A stretch of DNA of 64,000 nt, from NCBI GenBank assembly GCA_965229345.1, contig OZ245872.1, forward strand, positions 620,001 to 684,000, in the 5' to 3' direction. The translations under genes and the position numbers were made by a program. Positions 47,297-56,525 of this stretch are shown here, in pieces (position 1 is the stretch's first letter; every line of letters starts with the position of its first letter). The DNA comes from PBB1 sp965229345. Its GTDB lineage: Bacteria; Pseudomonadota; Gammaproteobacteria; Burkholderiales; Burkholderiaceae_C. A model generated the notes under the pieces. It ran no database searches. It was not told the DNA's origin and saw only the letters and a program-made list of their open reading frames with translations.

Positions 47297-48076
47297 ATGA
47301 CCCTGCGCGTGCTCGGCTGTTCTGGCTCGATCGCGGCGGGTTGCAAGACCACCGCCTTTCTGCTCGATGAAGATGTGCTGATCGATGCCGGCAGCGGCGT
47401 CGGCGACCTGTCTCTCGACGCGCTGACGCGCATCGACCATGTCTTCATCAGCCACTCCCACCTCGACCACATCCTGTCGATCGCCTTGCTGGCCGACAGC
47501 GTGATGCGCGCCCGATTGGCCCAGGGCCGCGGGCCGATCCAGGTGCATGCCCTGCCCGAGACCCTGGCAGCGCTGCGCACCCACATCTTCAATGGCGTCA
47601 TCTGGCCCGACTTCACTCGCTTGCCGAGTACCGACAGTCCTGTGCTGCGCCTGCTGCCATTTGTGGTGGGCGATGTGCTGACAGGCGTGGGCCGAAAGCG
47701 TCGCCGCATCGAGGTGCTGAGCGCAGCCCACACCGTGCCGGCGGTCGGTTTTGCGGTCGACGACGGGCGCTGGGTCTACAGCGGCGACACCGGCCCCAAC
47801 CCGGCGCTGTGGCAGCGACTGCGGACGATGCCGGTGGCCCACCTCGTCATCGAAACCGCGTTCAGCGATGAAGAGCGCCAGCTCGCGGACATCAGCCGCC
47901 ACCTCTGCCCGACCGCGCTCGGCCAGGAATTGGCGCAACTGGCCGGCAGTGTGGATGTGGGCATCACCCACATCAAGCCCGGCGAGATGGATGCGGTGAT
48001 GGCCGAGATCGGCCGTCTGCGCCTGCCGCACAAGGTCCGCGCCCTCAGCGCCGGTGACGACCTGAGGCTGGTTTGA
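47297..48076 (+). CDS. Metallo-beta-lactamase-fold hydrolase, cyclic-nucleotide phosphodiesterase-like
   Basis: The 259-residue protein has the metal-binding HxHxDH motif in FISHSHLDHI. LSAAHTVPAVGFAV, VYSGDTGPNP and GITHIKPGEMD supply further ligands. The overall pattern resembles class II 3',5'-cyclic-nucleotide phosphodiesterases, so cAMP or a similar nucleotide is a candidate substrate. The start MTLRVLGCSGSI gives the standard beta-strand. In the 193-base gap before it, a perfect seven-base hairpin (47134-47140 with 47144-47150) follows the FHA gene but has no T-tract. Confidence 0.83.
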   Translation: MTLRVLGCSGSIAAGCKTTAFLLDEDVLIDAGSGVGDLSLDALTRIDHVFISHSHLDHILSIALLADSVMRARLAQGRGPIQVHALPETLAALRTHIFNGVIWPDFTRLPSTDSPVLRLLPFVVGDVLTGVGRKRRRIEVLSAAHTVPAVGFAVDDGRWVYSGDTGPNPALWQRLRTMPVAHLVIETAFSDEERQLADISRHLCPTALGQELAQLAGSVDVGITHIKPGEMDAVMAEIGRLRLPHKVRALSAGDDLRLV

Positions 48077-48187
48077 TCTGACAATTTGCGTCACCCGCCC
48101 GACGCAAATCCCCGATTTCCGATGCCCCTGGTGACCGTTTGTGTCGCCCATGCCGCCCAAGTGCCCACTATTCACGTGGAAAACCGA

Positions 48188-48203
48188 TGGCATGCGGCAT
48201 GCG
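48188..48203 (+). promoter_or_regulatory. Probable sigma-54 promoter of pilA
   Basis: TGGCATG, four bases, then ATGCG gives the GG (48189-48190) and GC (48201-48202) doublets at the exact -24/-12 spacing. Two of the less critical -12 positions differ from TGGCACG-N4-TTGCA. It lies 42 bases before the pilA ATG, which has AGGAG (48235-48239) at six bases. pilA genes of many Gram-negatives use RpoN with PilR, so this fits the gene. Confidence 0.6.
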
Positions 48204-48245
48204 ACTACTGCTCCGTCGTTTCCCCCATTCCCACAGGAGCTCACC

Positions 48246-48722
48246 ATGCAGCGTCGTATTCAACAAGGTTTCACCCTCATCGAATTGATGATCGTTGTCG
48301 CGATCATCGGCATCTTGGCGGCGGTTGCGCTGCCGGCCTATTCCGACTACACCAAGCGCGCCAAGCTGTCTGAAGTCGTTTTGGCAGCGTCGGCTTGCCG
48401 CACCACGATCACCGAGGTTTATCAGTCGGCGACTTCCACGACTTTGCCGGCCGCTGGCAGCTGGGGCTGCGAAGCCACCACGGCATCTTCGAAATATGTA
48501 GCTTCGGTTGCTACCGACGGCGTTGGCGCGATCACTGTCACTGCCCAAAACACGGGTGACGCCACGATCGACACGAAGAAAATTACTTTGACTCCGTACG
48601 CTGATAACACCACCGCGATGGCAGCCACCAACATTGGCTCGGCCGTTTACAAATGGGTTTGCGGCCCTGCTTCGTCGAACGGCATTCCTGTCAAATTCTT
48701 GCCAGGATCCTGCCGCGGTTAA
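48246..48722 (+). CDS. pilA: Type IV pilin major subunit
   Basis: The 158-residue prepilin has a short leader MQRRIQQG cut before Phe9, followed by the pilin helix FTLIELMIVVAIIGILAAVA with Glu5 of the mature form. Two Cys near the end (WVCGP and GSCRG) should form the C-terminal disulphide loop. Two more Cys lie in the middle (SACRTT, SWGCE). The body is rich in Ser, Thr and Ala, offering many O-glycosylation sites. It is followed by a strong terminator. The island downstream ends in tfpX and pglL, which suggests the pilin is glycosylated. Confidence 0.95.
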   Translation: MQRRIQQGFTLIELMIVVAIIGILAAVALPAYSDYTKRAKLSEVVLAASACRTTITEVYQSATSTTLPAAGSWGCEATTASSKYVASVATDGVGAITVTAQNTGDATIDTKKITLTPYADNTTAMAATNIGSAVYKWVCGPASSNGIPVKFLPGSCRG

Positions 48723-48743
48723 TGATCGCTGCAACTTGAATGA

Positions 48744-48769
48744 AAAGGCGGCCCCGGCCGCCTTTTTTC
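48744..48769 (+). terminator. Intrinsic terminator of pilA
   Basis: Eleven-base complementary arms (48744-48754 and 48757-48767, AAAAGGCGGCC type) with a two-base loop and a run of six T begin 22 bases after the pilA stop. This separates pilA from the glycosyltransferase genes. The rest of the gap to 48996 shows no further clear signal. Confidence 0.9.
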
Positions 48770-48996
48770 TTGGCCCGGTGATTTCCATTCCCAGGCGGTC
48801 GACCCAGTCAACGTTACTTCGGCATCCAACCGAAATGCCCGATGAACCTTCGGTTCATGGAGCGAACGCACACAGCAAGGCCAGTGCAAAGTCGAGCAGG
48901 GTGCGAGAGCCGGCGGCTCAGAGTTCCTACCGGCCATACGATAGCCAGCGACTCCGCCAGAACCCAGCTTGCCCTGCGTCCATCCACAACAGCGTC

Positions 48997-50214
48997 ATGA
49001 GCCACAGCACGGTTGAACTCACCATCCTGATGCCCTGCTTGAACGAAGCCCTGACGCTGGGCACGTGCATCGAGAAGGCGCGAGCCTTCCTGACACGCAC
49101 CGGTGTTGCCGGTGAAGTGCTCATCGCGGACAACGGCTCGACCGACGGATCGCAGGAACTGGCCCAGTCGCTCGGTGCGCGTGTGGTGTCGGTGCCCGTG
49201 CGCGGCTATGGCGCCGCGCTGATCGCGGGCATCAATTCGGCGTCAGGCCGCTTCATCGTGATGGGTGACTCGGATGACAGCTACGACTTCAGCCGGCTCG
49301 ATCACTTTCTGACCGAGCTGCGGCGCGGTGCGCAGCTGGTCATCGGCAACCGCTTCGCTGGCGGAATAATGCCGGGCGCCATGCCGCCGTTGCACCGCTA
49401 TCTGGGCAACCCGGTGCTGAGCTTCATCGGGCAGTTGCTGTTCAAGGCGCCGGTGAAGGACTTTCATTGCGGATTGCGCGGGTTCTCGCGCGACGCCATC
49501 CGCTCGCTGGACCTGCGCTGCGAAGGCATGGAGTTCGCCAGCGAGATGGTGGTGAAGGCCACCCTCAGCGGGCTGGCCATCGCCGAAGTGCCGACCGTGT
49601 TGTCGCCTGACGGCAGAGACCGCCCGCCGCACCTGCGCAGCTGGCGAGATGGCTGGCGGCACCTGCGCTTCCTGATGCTGTACTCGCCCCGCTGGCTTTT
49701 CCTGTACCCCGGGGCGGCGCTTGCAGGGGCTGGTCTGGTACAGCTGGCCATTGCGAATCTCCACTTCGCCCTGACCCCCTGGTGGCCGATCGGCATCCAC
49801 ACCCAGCTGTTCGCGGCGGCGGCCATGATGATGGGCTACCAGGCCGTGTTGTTTGCCATGGGTGCGGTGCTGGCCCGGCATCACGCGCAGCTGGCAGCGC
49901 CCGACCCGAGCGAGCAGGTGGTTCGTCGACTTGCCAGCGGCCCGGTGCTGCCGGTGACCGGTGGCTTCGCTACCACGGTCGGCCTGGCGCTGTGCGTGGG
50001 CCTGACGCTGCAATGGGGGCAATCCGGTTTCGGCGCGCTGAACCCCGAGTCGGCCATGCGACAGATCATTCCGGGCGTTGCCCTTTTGCTGATGGGCACA
50101 CAGTCGTTGCTGGCGTCGGTGTTCTTTGCAGCCATGCGAAGCGCCTTTGATTCAAGCCGTCCCCTGCCTGCAACGGGCCGGGTGCGCGCCGGCTGGCCGA
50201 GCAGCGACGCATGA
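48997..50214 (+). CDS. Family-2 glycosyltransferase with membrane C-terminus
   Basis: The 405-residue product has a GT-A domain: LTILMPCLNEALTLGTCIEK, LIADNGSTDGSQELA, the metal-binding VMGDSDDSYDF, and the DPM-type GFSRDAIRSLDL and EMVVKATLSGLAIAEVP. Four to five hydrophobic helices follow from about residue 235. This resembles dolichyl/undecaprenyl-phosphate sugar synthases, which load one sugar on a lipid carrier. ATG 48997 is chosen; longer frames would start inside the pilA terminator. The stop overlaps the next gene (ATGA). Confidence 0.9.
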   Translation: MSHSTVELTILMPCLNEALTLGTCIEKARAFLTRTGVAGEVLIADNGSTDGSQELAQSLGARVVSVPVRGYGAALIAGINSASGRFIVMGDSDDSYDFSRLDHFLTELRRGAQLVIGNRFAGGIMPGAMPPLHRYLGNPVLSFIGQLLFKAPVKDFHCGLRGFSRDAIRSLDLRCEGMEFASEMVVKATLSGLAIAEVPTVLSPDGRDRPPHLRSWRDGWRHLRFLMLYSPRWLFLYPGAALAGAGLVQLAIANLHFALTPWWPIGIHTQLFAAAAMMMGYQAVLFAMGAVLARHHAQLAAPDPSEQVVRRLASGPVLPVTGGFATTVGLALCVGLTLQWGQSGFGALNPESAMRQIIPGVALLLMGTQSLLASVFFAAMRSAFDSSRPLPATGRVRAGWPSSDA

Positions 50215-52163
50215 GTCGCCGCCACTGGCTTGAACTTGTCACAGTCACCCTGCTGGCAGCGATGGCCGCAGCCAGCCTTCCTTTGATGAACGGCCACCTG
50301 GGGTGGAGCTGGGACGCCATCAACCACCACATCTACCTCGGCATGACGGCCGAGCACCCACGCTGGCACCTGGACGTGCTGGCCGCCAGCGGGCAGACCT
50401 ATCAGTACCCGTACCTTTACTGGCCCGTCTACCGCATGGCCCTGCTCGACACCCAAGGAGCCTGGGTTGCTGCGGCATGGGCGGCGGCACAGGCGGCCTG
50501 CGTGATACCACCCGTGTGGGTGGCGGCGTATCGGCTGCTGCCTCAGGAGCGTGGCGCCGCGGAGGCGTTGGCCGAGCGCATCGCCGCGTGTGTGCTCGCC
50601 GTGATGAGCATCGTGCTGTGGTCATCCCTGGAAACGACGGCGAACGACCTGCTGGCTGCAACGCCGCTGCTGTGGGCGGTGGCTATTGCACTAAAGCCTG
50701 ATGCCAGCGACCGAAGGCTGCTGGCGATGGGCGCGCTTTTCGGGGTGTCCGTGGCCTTCAAATTGTCCAACGCGTTGTTCGCGCCGCTGCTCCTGTTGTG
50801 GTGGTTCGAGGCCCGGGCGCCGTACCTGTCGCTGCGCAGAGGTCTGTGCCTGTGGGGCGCTGCTGCTGTCGGCTTTCTGGTGGTGTATGCGCCCTGGGGG
50901 TTGCAGCTGTGGGCGCACATGGGCCACCCGCTGTACCCCCTGATGGGTCACTGAAACTTTCGCCTCGATCACATGGATCGTTTCACGCCAGACGTTTTTC
51001 TTGAGTGGCTGCTCCGGCCCTTCCTGATGGCCGACCCATCGGCGTTCATGTACGTCGAGTTCATGGCGCCAGACCTGCGCCCGGCATTCCTGATGGCCAT
51101 GCTGTTGGTCGGCGCCCTCTTCGGTTCGTTCAGGGCACGGCTGACCGCTGAAACCTGGCGTTTGCTGATGGCGTTCTGGCTCAGCTTCTACCTGTGGACC
51201 TTCGTCAGCGGGAACGGCCGCTATTTCCTTTCGGCGCTTCTGCTGCTTGGCCCGCTGACCATGCTGGCATGGCGCGGTCTGCCGGGCACGAAGCCATTTC
51301 GATGGGCGACGCTGTTGCTGATGGGTGGGCTTCAGGCGGCGGCGCTTGCCAGCACCTACAAGCCTGATGTGTGGGGCAGGGCTGAATGGGTCAGCGGGCC
51401 GGGGATCGACATCGAAGAGAACGCGCTGCGCCACCGCCCGGCGGTCTTCATCATGGCGAGTGTCAATGCCTATTCGATCCTGGTGCCGCGGTTTCACCCA
51501 GACTCACGATGGGCGCAGTTGATTGGGCAGCGCGACATTTCTCCCGCGGCGCATGAGTACGCGTCCGTCGTGCAACTGCTCTCAAGTGCATTGCCCAAGC
51601 TGCTGGTCATCCCAATTCCGGGCGGCTGGTCGGACAAGGACAGCCAGCCTGATGTCGAGCTTCGCAATCTCCTGGGCCAGTCGTTGTCCAACTACGGGCT
51701 GGCGCTGACCGGCGAGCCGTGCACGGTGCTGCGGTCAACCCTGCCTCGCGTCAGCGCAGGCATGGCCATGGCCTCTCAGGCTGGGACAGTGCCGAAGGAG
51801 CCGGAGCGGGGGTTCTGGTTCTGCCCGATGCGCTATTCGGATGCTGACCGCGTCGCGGCTATCGCGAAGCCGCCCCTGGCCTCACAGTGGTCCGACGTGT
51901 TCGAGGCGATCGAGCACCGCTGCCCGAGGTTTTTTCCACCGGGCAGTGGTGTGACCCGCGAATTCGAGGGCATGGCCAGTCGCTGGTATCCCGGCATGGA
52001 CATGCTGATCAACGTGCGTGGCCCTGGTGATGTCACCTACAAATACTTTCGCGCGCTCAATCATCGATCGATCGGCAGCGTGGCCGACATACGCGCGGGG
52101 AAGTTCACGTTTCCGTGTGACAAGCCCCCAGGCCGCTACCAGATGCCATGGAGCGCGGAATGA
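50211..52163 (+). pseudogene. GT-C-like membrane glycosyltransferase interrupted by an in-frame TGA
   Basis: Two open stretches, 50211-50954 and from 50955 to 52163, lie in the same reading frame and are separated only by TGA at 50952-50954. The first half has GWSWDAINHHIYLGM, a first-loop acid-and-His pattern of GT-C enzymes that use lipid-linked sugars, and about six membrane helices. It stops at GHPLYPLMGH. The reading then continues NFRLDHMDRFTP, the kind of loop that follows in intact relatives, before three more helices and a large soluble tail. The only ATG for a separate second gene (50973) has no ribosome site. A nonsense mutation, sequencing error or read-through are the options. 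Confidence 0.7.
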
Positions 52164-52203
52164 CCGTATTTCATGGCGCAGCGTCGAACCGAACACAACA
52201 GGC

Positions 52204-53334
52204 ATGCAGGTTGTTCTGGTGAGCCCTTTCTATCCGTCGCATCGCGGCGGGGTGGAAATCGTCGCTGGGCAACTGGCGGCGCGCATGGCCGCAGCCGGCT
52301 GCGCGATCGTTTGGTGTGCCAGTGATACCGACGAGCCGCCAGAGTTGAACGGCGTGCAATGCGTTCCGATGCGAACGTTCAATGGCATCGAGCGCCTGAG
52401 CGGGATGCCTTACCCCTTGTGGAGTTCGGCGTCGTTACGCCAACTCAGCCGGCTCATCAAGGAATCTGATGCCGTGCACCTGCATGACTGCATCTACGCG
52501 GGCAGCCTCGCTGCGGCCTGGCTGGCGCGAAGTCATGGCAAGCGATTCGTGGTGACACAACACATTGGTCAGCGGCCGCTTCCACCCTGGCTGCGGCCGG
52601 TGCTAGCAGCTGCCAACCGGCTGGGCGCGTGGTCGGCGCTCAGGCATGCGGCGGGAGTCGCCTTCATCAGCCCGGTCGTCAGAAGCTACTTCGAGTCTCT
52701 GCTCGGCCCGGTGCCGACTTTTCGCCATGTCCCCAATGGCGTCGATACGGCCCTGTTTTCCCCATCACCGGACGAACCGATTTCGCAACGTGCCGCACTG
52801 GGGTTCGACCCGCTGCGACCTTTGATCCTGTTCGTGGGCCGCTTCGTCCCCGTGAAACGATTGCCCATCATCCGTGCGATGGCCGACTTGCGACCGGATT
52901 GGCAGTGGTGCCTGATCGGCCAGGGACCTGAGGATCCAGTAGGCTGGGGCCTGCCGAATGTGCGGGTTCTGGGTCCGATGCCGCAAGCGGAGTTGGTGCG
53001 CTATTACCGCGCGGCCGACCTGCTGGTCCTGCCGAGCGAATCCGAAGGCTTCCCGCTCGTGGTGCAAGAAGCCATGGCCTGCGGGCTGCCCGCCTGCATG
53101 CCAGCCAGCATCGCCGCAGGCTCGACAGCCCCAAGCAGCTTGTGGGTGGAACTGCCTGACAGACCAGGCTGCGAGGCAGAACTCGGCATCGCGGCCATCG
53201 AGGGTTGGATGGCGCGTTCGAAGTCCGAACTGATCGCGCAGCGACAAGACTGCGCAGACTTCGCAGCGCGTACCTGGAGTTGGGCTGCGGCTGCGTGCGC
53301 GCACATGCAGTGGTTACGAGAGGGCACTGCATGA
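52204..53334 (+). CDS. Family-4 glycosyltransferase
   Basis: The 376-residue product is a GT-B enzyme. The N-terminus VVLVSPFYPSHRGGVEIVAG binds acceptor, and the donor half contains ILFVGRFVPVKRLPII and the GT4 signature SESEGFPLVVQEAMACGLP with its Glu pair. It should add a sugar from a nucleotide donor to the growing lipid-linked glycan on the cytoplasmic face. The stop overlaps the flippase start (ATGA). Confidence 0.92.
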   Translation: MQVVLVSPFYPSHRGGVEIVAGQLAARMAAAGCAIVWCASDTDEPPELNGVQCVPMRTFNGIERLSGMPYPLWSSASLRQLSRLIKESDAVHLHDCIYAGSLAAAWLARSHGKRFVVTQHIGQRPLPPWLRPVLAAANRLGAWSALRHAAGVAFISPVVRSYFESLLGPVPTFRHVPNGVDTALFSPSPDEPISQRAALGFDPLRPLILFVGRFVPVKRLPIIRAMADLRPDWQWCLIGQGPEDPVGWGLPNVRVLGPMPQAELVRYYRAADLLVLPSESEGFPLVVQEAMACGLPACMPASIAAGSTAPSSLWVELPDRPGCEAELGIAAIEGWMARSKSELIAQRQDCADFAARTWSWAAAACAHMQWLREGTA

Positions 53335-54686
53335 CCCGCGACGTGCCGGGCGCAAGCTCTCCGGTCTCGCCACCGCCCGTGCCTAACCAGGCCGTCACGA
53401 CTGGCCAGTTCGCTCATGGCATGGTGGTGGTGGGAACGCTGGCAGCGCTGACCAGCGTAGTGCGGATGGGCCAGGACGCCGCGATCGCATGGCGGCATGG
53501 CACCGACCCCGTCGTGGATGCCTATTACCTGCTTCTCGCCATCGTGACTTGGCCGCTGGCGATGGCGCTGTCGACGCTCGCCATTCTGGCGGCACCAGCA
53601 GAGGCATCCCTGCGTCTGAACGACCCAACCGCGGCGTTGCGCTTTCGAAGCGAGCTTCTGGGTGCCATGCTGCTGACGGCAGCGCTGGCGCTGCCGGTGG
53701 GTTGGCTCACGCTGCACACCATGACGGTAGGAGGCTGGAGCGGCCTGGAGCCAACCGCGGCAAAGGCGGCTGCGAATGGCTTCAGTGCGCTTGTTGTCGT
53801 TGTACCTTTGGGTTTGGTTGGAGCACTGCTGGCGGCATGGCTGATCTCGACAGGCCGGCATGTACTCACACTGCTTGAAGCACTTCCGCCTCTGGTGTTG
53901 GTCGTCGCTCTCGTCCTGTTCCAGGGAACATGGATCTTCTGGGGCACAACTGCTGGCATTGCCTTGCAGGTGCTTGCCATGGCTTTCGTGCTTCACAGGG
54001 AGGGCGAACTACCGCTGCCGCGGGTCGCCTTCCGTTCGCCCGGTTGGCAGCTCTTTGGTCGGGGCGCGCTCATTCTTCTTGCAGGTCAGCTGCTCTTTGC
54101 TTTGGTCCCGCTTGTGGACCCGTTCTTCGCCGCGCGTCTCGGCGATGGCAATGTCGCTGCGCTTGGCTTTGCGAACCGATTGATCCTGGGTGTTCAAGGG
54201 CTGGTCGGTATTGCGATACAGCGCGCAGGTCTGCCGCTGCTGTCGACGCTCGCCGCGCACTCACCGAGCGAGGTGCATCGCATGGCTCGTGGTTGGGCAT
54301 TGAAGGCGGGATTGGCCGGGGTGGTCATCGCGCTGGTCGTCGTCGCGCTCGCTGACCCGCTGGTCGCTTTACTCTACGAGCGCGGTAGCTTCACCGCAGC
54401 AGATCGCGCTCAGGTGGTGTCACTGCTGCGCTGGGGCATGCTTCAGATGCCGCCGTTCCTCTGTGGACTTGTTCTGGTCACTGCACTTGCAGCGTCGCGC
54501 GGTGGCCCCGCACTGGCCTTGGCATCAGGTGTCGGCTTGGCGTCGAAGCTCATCCTCAGCGCGGTGTTCGCCAACATGTTTGGCCTTGCCGGGCTGCCGA
54601 TGGCCACTGCCGGGATGTACTGCATCACAACAGCGATGGTCTGGGCAGCGCTGCGGCGAACCACCGATGGACCTGACCGGATTTAG
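53331..54686 (+). CDS. MurJ/Wzx-like lipid-linked oligosaccharide flippase
   Basis: The 451-residue polytopic protein has about 12-14 membrane helices and the MurJ/MVF pattern: VVRMGQDAAIAWRHGTDPVVDAYYLL near the start, VDPFFAARLGDGNVAALGFANRL in the middle and LLYERGSFTAADRAQV, a strong MurJ signature, in the second half. In this setting it more probably flips the island's own lipid-linked glycan than lipid II. It is translationally coupled to the GT4 gene upstream. Confidence 0.88.
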   Translation: MTRDVPGASSPVSPPPVPNQAVTTGQFAHGMVVVGTLAALTSVVRMGQDAAIAWRHGTDPVVDAYYLLLAIVTWPLAMALSTLAILAAPAEASLRLNDPTAALRFRSELLGAMLLTAALALPVGWLTLHTMTVGGWSGLEPTAAKAAANGFSALVVVVPLGLVGALLAAWLISTGRHVLTLLEALPPLVLVVALVLFQGTWIFWGTTAGIALQVLAMAFVLHREGELPLPRVAFRSPGWQLFGRGALILLAGQLLFALVPLVDPFFAARLGDGNVAALGFANRLILGVQGLVGIAIQRAGLPLLSTLAAHSPSEVHRMARGWALKAGLAGVVIALVVVALADPLVALLYERGSFTAADRAQVVSLLRWGMLQMPPFLCGLVLVTALAASRGGPALALASGVGLASKLILSAVFANMFGLAGLPMATAGMYCITTAMVWAALRRTTDGPDRI

Positions 54687-54702
54687 TTGAAGGAGCTCGC
54701 GC

Positions 54703-55395
54703 TTGGAACAGGATCGCATCTGGGACCACTATCAGACCACGCGTGTGGATGCCTTTGGCCGTGCCCAAGGCCGATATTCGGCGATGGTGAGAGAGGCGCG
54801 CCGCCGGCATGGTGCTCATGGTGGGCGCGCGCTCAACATCGGCATCGGCGCTGGCGGCGTGGAGCGACAGTTGCAGGCTCTCGGTTGGCGCGTCGCCGCG
54901 CTCGACCCCAGTGAGGCCGCAGCAGCGTCGTTGGCGCAGGCGGGCATCGATGCTCGTTGTGGCTACGCACAGCAAATGCCGTTCGCCGATTCGTCGTTCG
55001 ACATCGTCGTCGCGTCGGAAGTGCTCGAGCACATCGAACCGGCCGTGCGCCAGGCGGTGCTTGCCGAGATTGTCCGGGTGCTGGCGCCGGGGGGCTGGTT
55101 CATCGGCTCCGTCCCGTACCGCGAAGTGCTTCAGGACAGCGAGGTGATCTGTCCGGACTGCAGCAAGATCTTTCACCGCTGGGGTCACGTCAGCAGCTTC
55201 GACCTGCCGCAGATCGAGGCCGAACTGGCCACGCGCTTCACCGATGTTTCGTGCCGGCGGCGGAGCTTCGTGGACTGGGCGGCGGCGAGCACGCCGGTTC
55301 ATTACCTGAAGGGTGTAATTCACTCGGTGCTTGGCCGGTTGGGCGAGCAAATCGTGTCGCCCAACATCCTGTTTGCCGCGCGCAAAGCGCCCTAG
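54703..55395 (+). CDS. Class I SAM-dependent methyltransferase
   Basis: The 230-residue protein has ALNIGIGAGGVERQL as SAM loop, AQQMPFADSSFDIVVASEVLEH and VLAPGGWFIGSVPYRE. The middle carries a Cys pair (EVICPDCSKIFHRWGHVS), often found in sugar or glycan methyltransferases of surface-polysaccharide loci. The start is TTG 54703: AAGGAG (54690-54695) lies seven bases before it and no ATG is available. It probably methylates a sugar of the glycan. Confidence 0.85.
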   Translation: MEQDRIWDHYQTTRVDAFGRAQGRYSAMVREARRRHGAHGGRALNIGIGAGGVERQLQALGWRVAALDPSEAAAASLAQAGIDARCGYAQQMPFADSSFDIVVASEVLEHIEPAVRQAVLAEIVRVLAPGGWFIGSVPYREVLQDSEVICPDCSKIFHRWGHVSSFDLPQIEAELATRFTDVSCRRRSFVDWAAASTPVHYLKGVIHSVLGRLGEQIVSPNILFAARKAP

Positions 55396-55401
55396 CGAGC
55401 T

Positions 55402-56511
55402 GTGGCGTCACAACGAGTCAGCATCTTCCTCCCCTCGCTGGACGGCGGTGGCGCAGAGCGGGTGATGGGCCTGGTCGCCAACGGTCTCGCTGCGCGGGGT
55501 GTGGATGTCACGCTTGTCCTCTGTCAGGCCAGTGGCCCGTATCTGGCCGATGTCGATTCGAGGGTCCGCGTGGTTGATCTTGGCGCCTCATCAATGGTGC
55601 ATGCGTTATGGCCCTTGGTGCGGCACCTTCGCAACGCGCGGCCGACGGCACTGCTGGCAGCGATGAGCCACGCCAACGTGACGGCCGCATTGGCGCACTG
55701 CATCGCGCGGTCGCGTGCACGCCTGCTCTTGAGCGAACGCGCGCATCTGAGCTCTGTGCTGGCTGCGCATCACGGCTGGCGGATGCGTGCCATCGTCTTG
55801 ATGATGCGTTGGACTTACCCGCGGGCCGACCGAATCGTGAGCGTGTCCGGCGGCGTGGCAAGGGATCTGCTGCAGCGCATCCCGCTCGATGCCAAGCGCG
55901 TGGTGACGATCTACAACCCCGTGGTCGATGACACGCTGCGTGCCCGCGCCAATGCGGTGCCAGCCTGTGCGTGGCTTGCAGCCCGCGGGCCGAGCGATCC
56001 GCCAGTGGTTCTTGCCGCTGGTCGCCTTGCTCCGCAAAAGGACTTCGCGACCTTGATCGAGGCCTTCGCGTTGCTCAGGCGCACGCGCCCTGCGCGTTTG
56101 TTGATCCTGGGTGAAGGCGACTTGCGTCCGTCGTTGACGGCGCAGGTCGCGAGGCTGGGTCTGGAGAACGACGTTGCACTGCCCGGTTTTGAGCCCAACC
56201 CGTTTTCGGCCATGCGTACGGCACAACTTTTAGTGCTGCCGTCGCGCTTCGAGGGCTTGCCAGGTGTCTTGATTCAGGCGATGGCGTGCGGAACGCCAGT
56301 GGTCAGTACCGACTGTCCCAGCGGCCCGCGCGAGGTGTTGGAAGGTGGCCGATGGGGCCGTCTTGTACCGGTGGGTGACGTCGCGGCGATGTCTGCAGCG
56401 ATGGCTGCTGCACTTGACGACCCGAGCCCGCCCAAGGTGAGCCTGCGGGCTGAGGACTTTTCTGTTGCGCGCGCCGTGGATCGCTATGCGCATGAACTCG
56501 GAGTTGTCTGA
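55402..56511 (+). CDS. Family-4 glycosyltransferase
   Basis: The 369-residue GT-B enzyme begins RVSIFLPSLDGGGAERVMGL, typical of GT4 transferases acting on lipid-linked acceptors. It contains LSERAHLSS, VSVSGGVARDL, VLAAGRLAPQKDFATLIEAF and the donor motif PSRFEGLPGVLIQAMACGTP. GTG 55402 is the start, six bases after the preceding stop. It ends the plus-strand part of the island and converges on the methyltransferase gene. Confidence 0.92.
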   Translation: MASQRVSIFLPSLDGGGAERVMGLVANGLAARGVDVTLVLCQASGPYLADVDSRVRVVDLGASSMVHALWPLVRHLRNARPTALLAAMSHANVTAALAHCIARSRARLLLSERAHLSSVLAAHHGWRMRAIVLMMRWTYPRADRIVSVSGGVARDLLQRIPLDAKRVVTIYNPVVDDTLRARANAVPACAWLAARGPSDPPVVLAAGRLAPQKDFATLIEAFALLRRTRPARLLILGEGDLRPSLTAQVARLGLENDVALPGFEPNPFSAMRTAQLLVLPSRFEGLPGVLIQAMACGTPVVSTDCPSGPREVLEGGRWGRLVPVGDVAAMSAAMAAALDDPSPPKVSLRAEDFSVARAVDRYAHELGVV

Positions 56512-56525
56512 CGCGCTGCTAAGCG

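Noticed and set aside
48634..48996. A longer start for the GT2 gene reaching back into pilA
   Set aside because: It would cross the pilA stop and its terminator. GT2 similarity begins just after ATG 48997.
50952..50954. TGA as selenocysteine
   Set aside because: There is no SECIS-like hairpin evident and no reason for Sec in a GT-C loop. Mutation or sequencing error is simpler.
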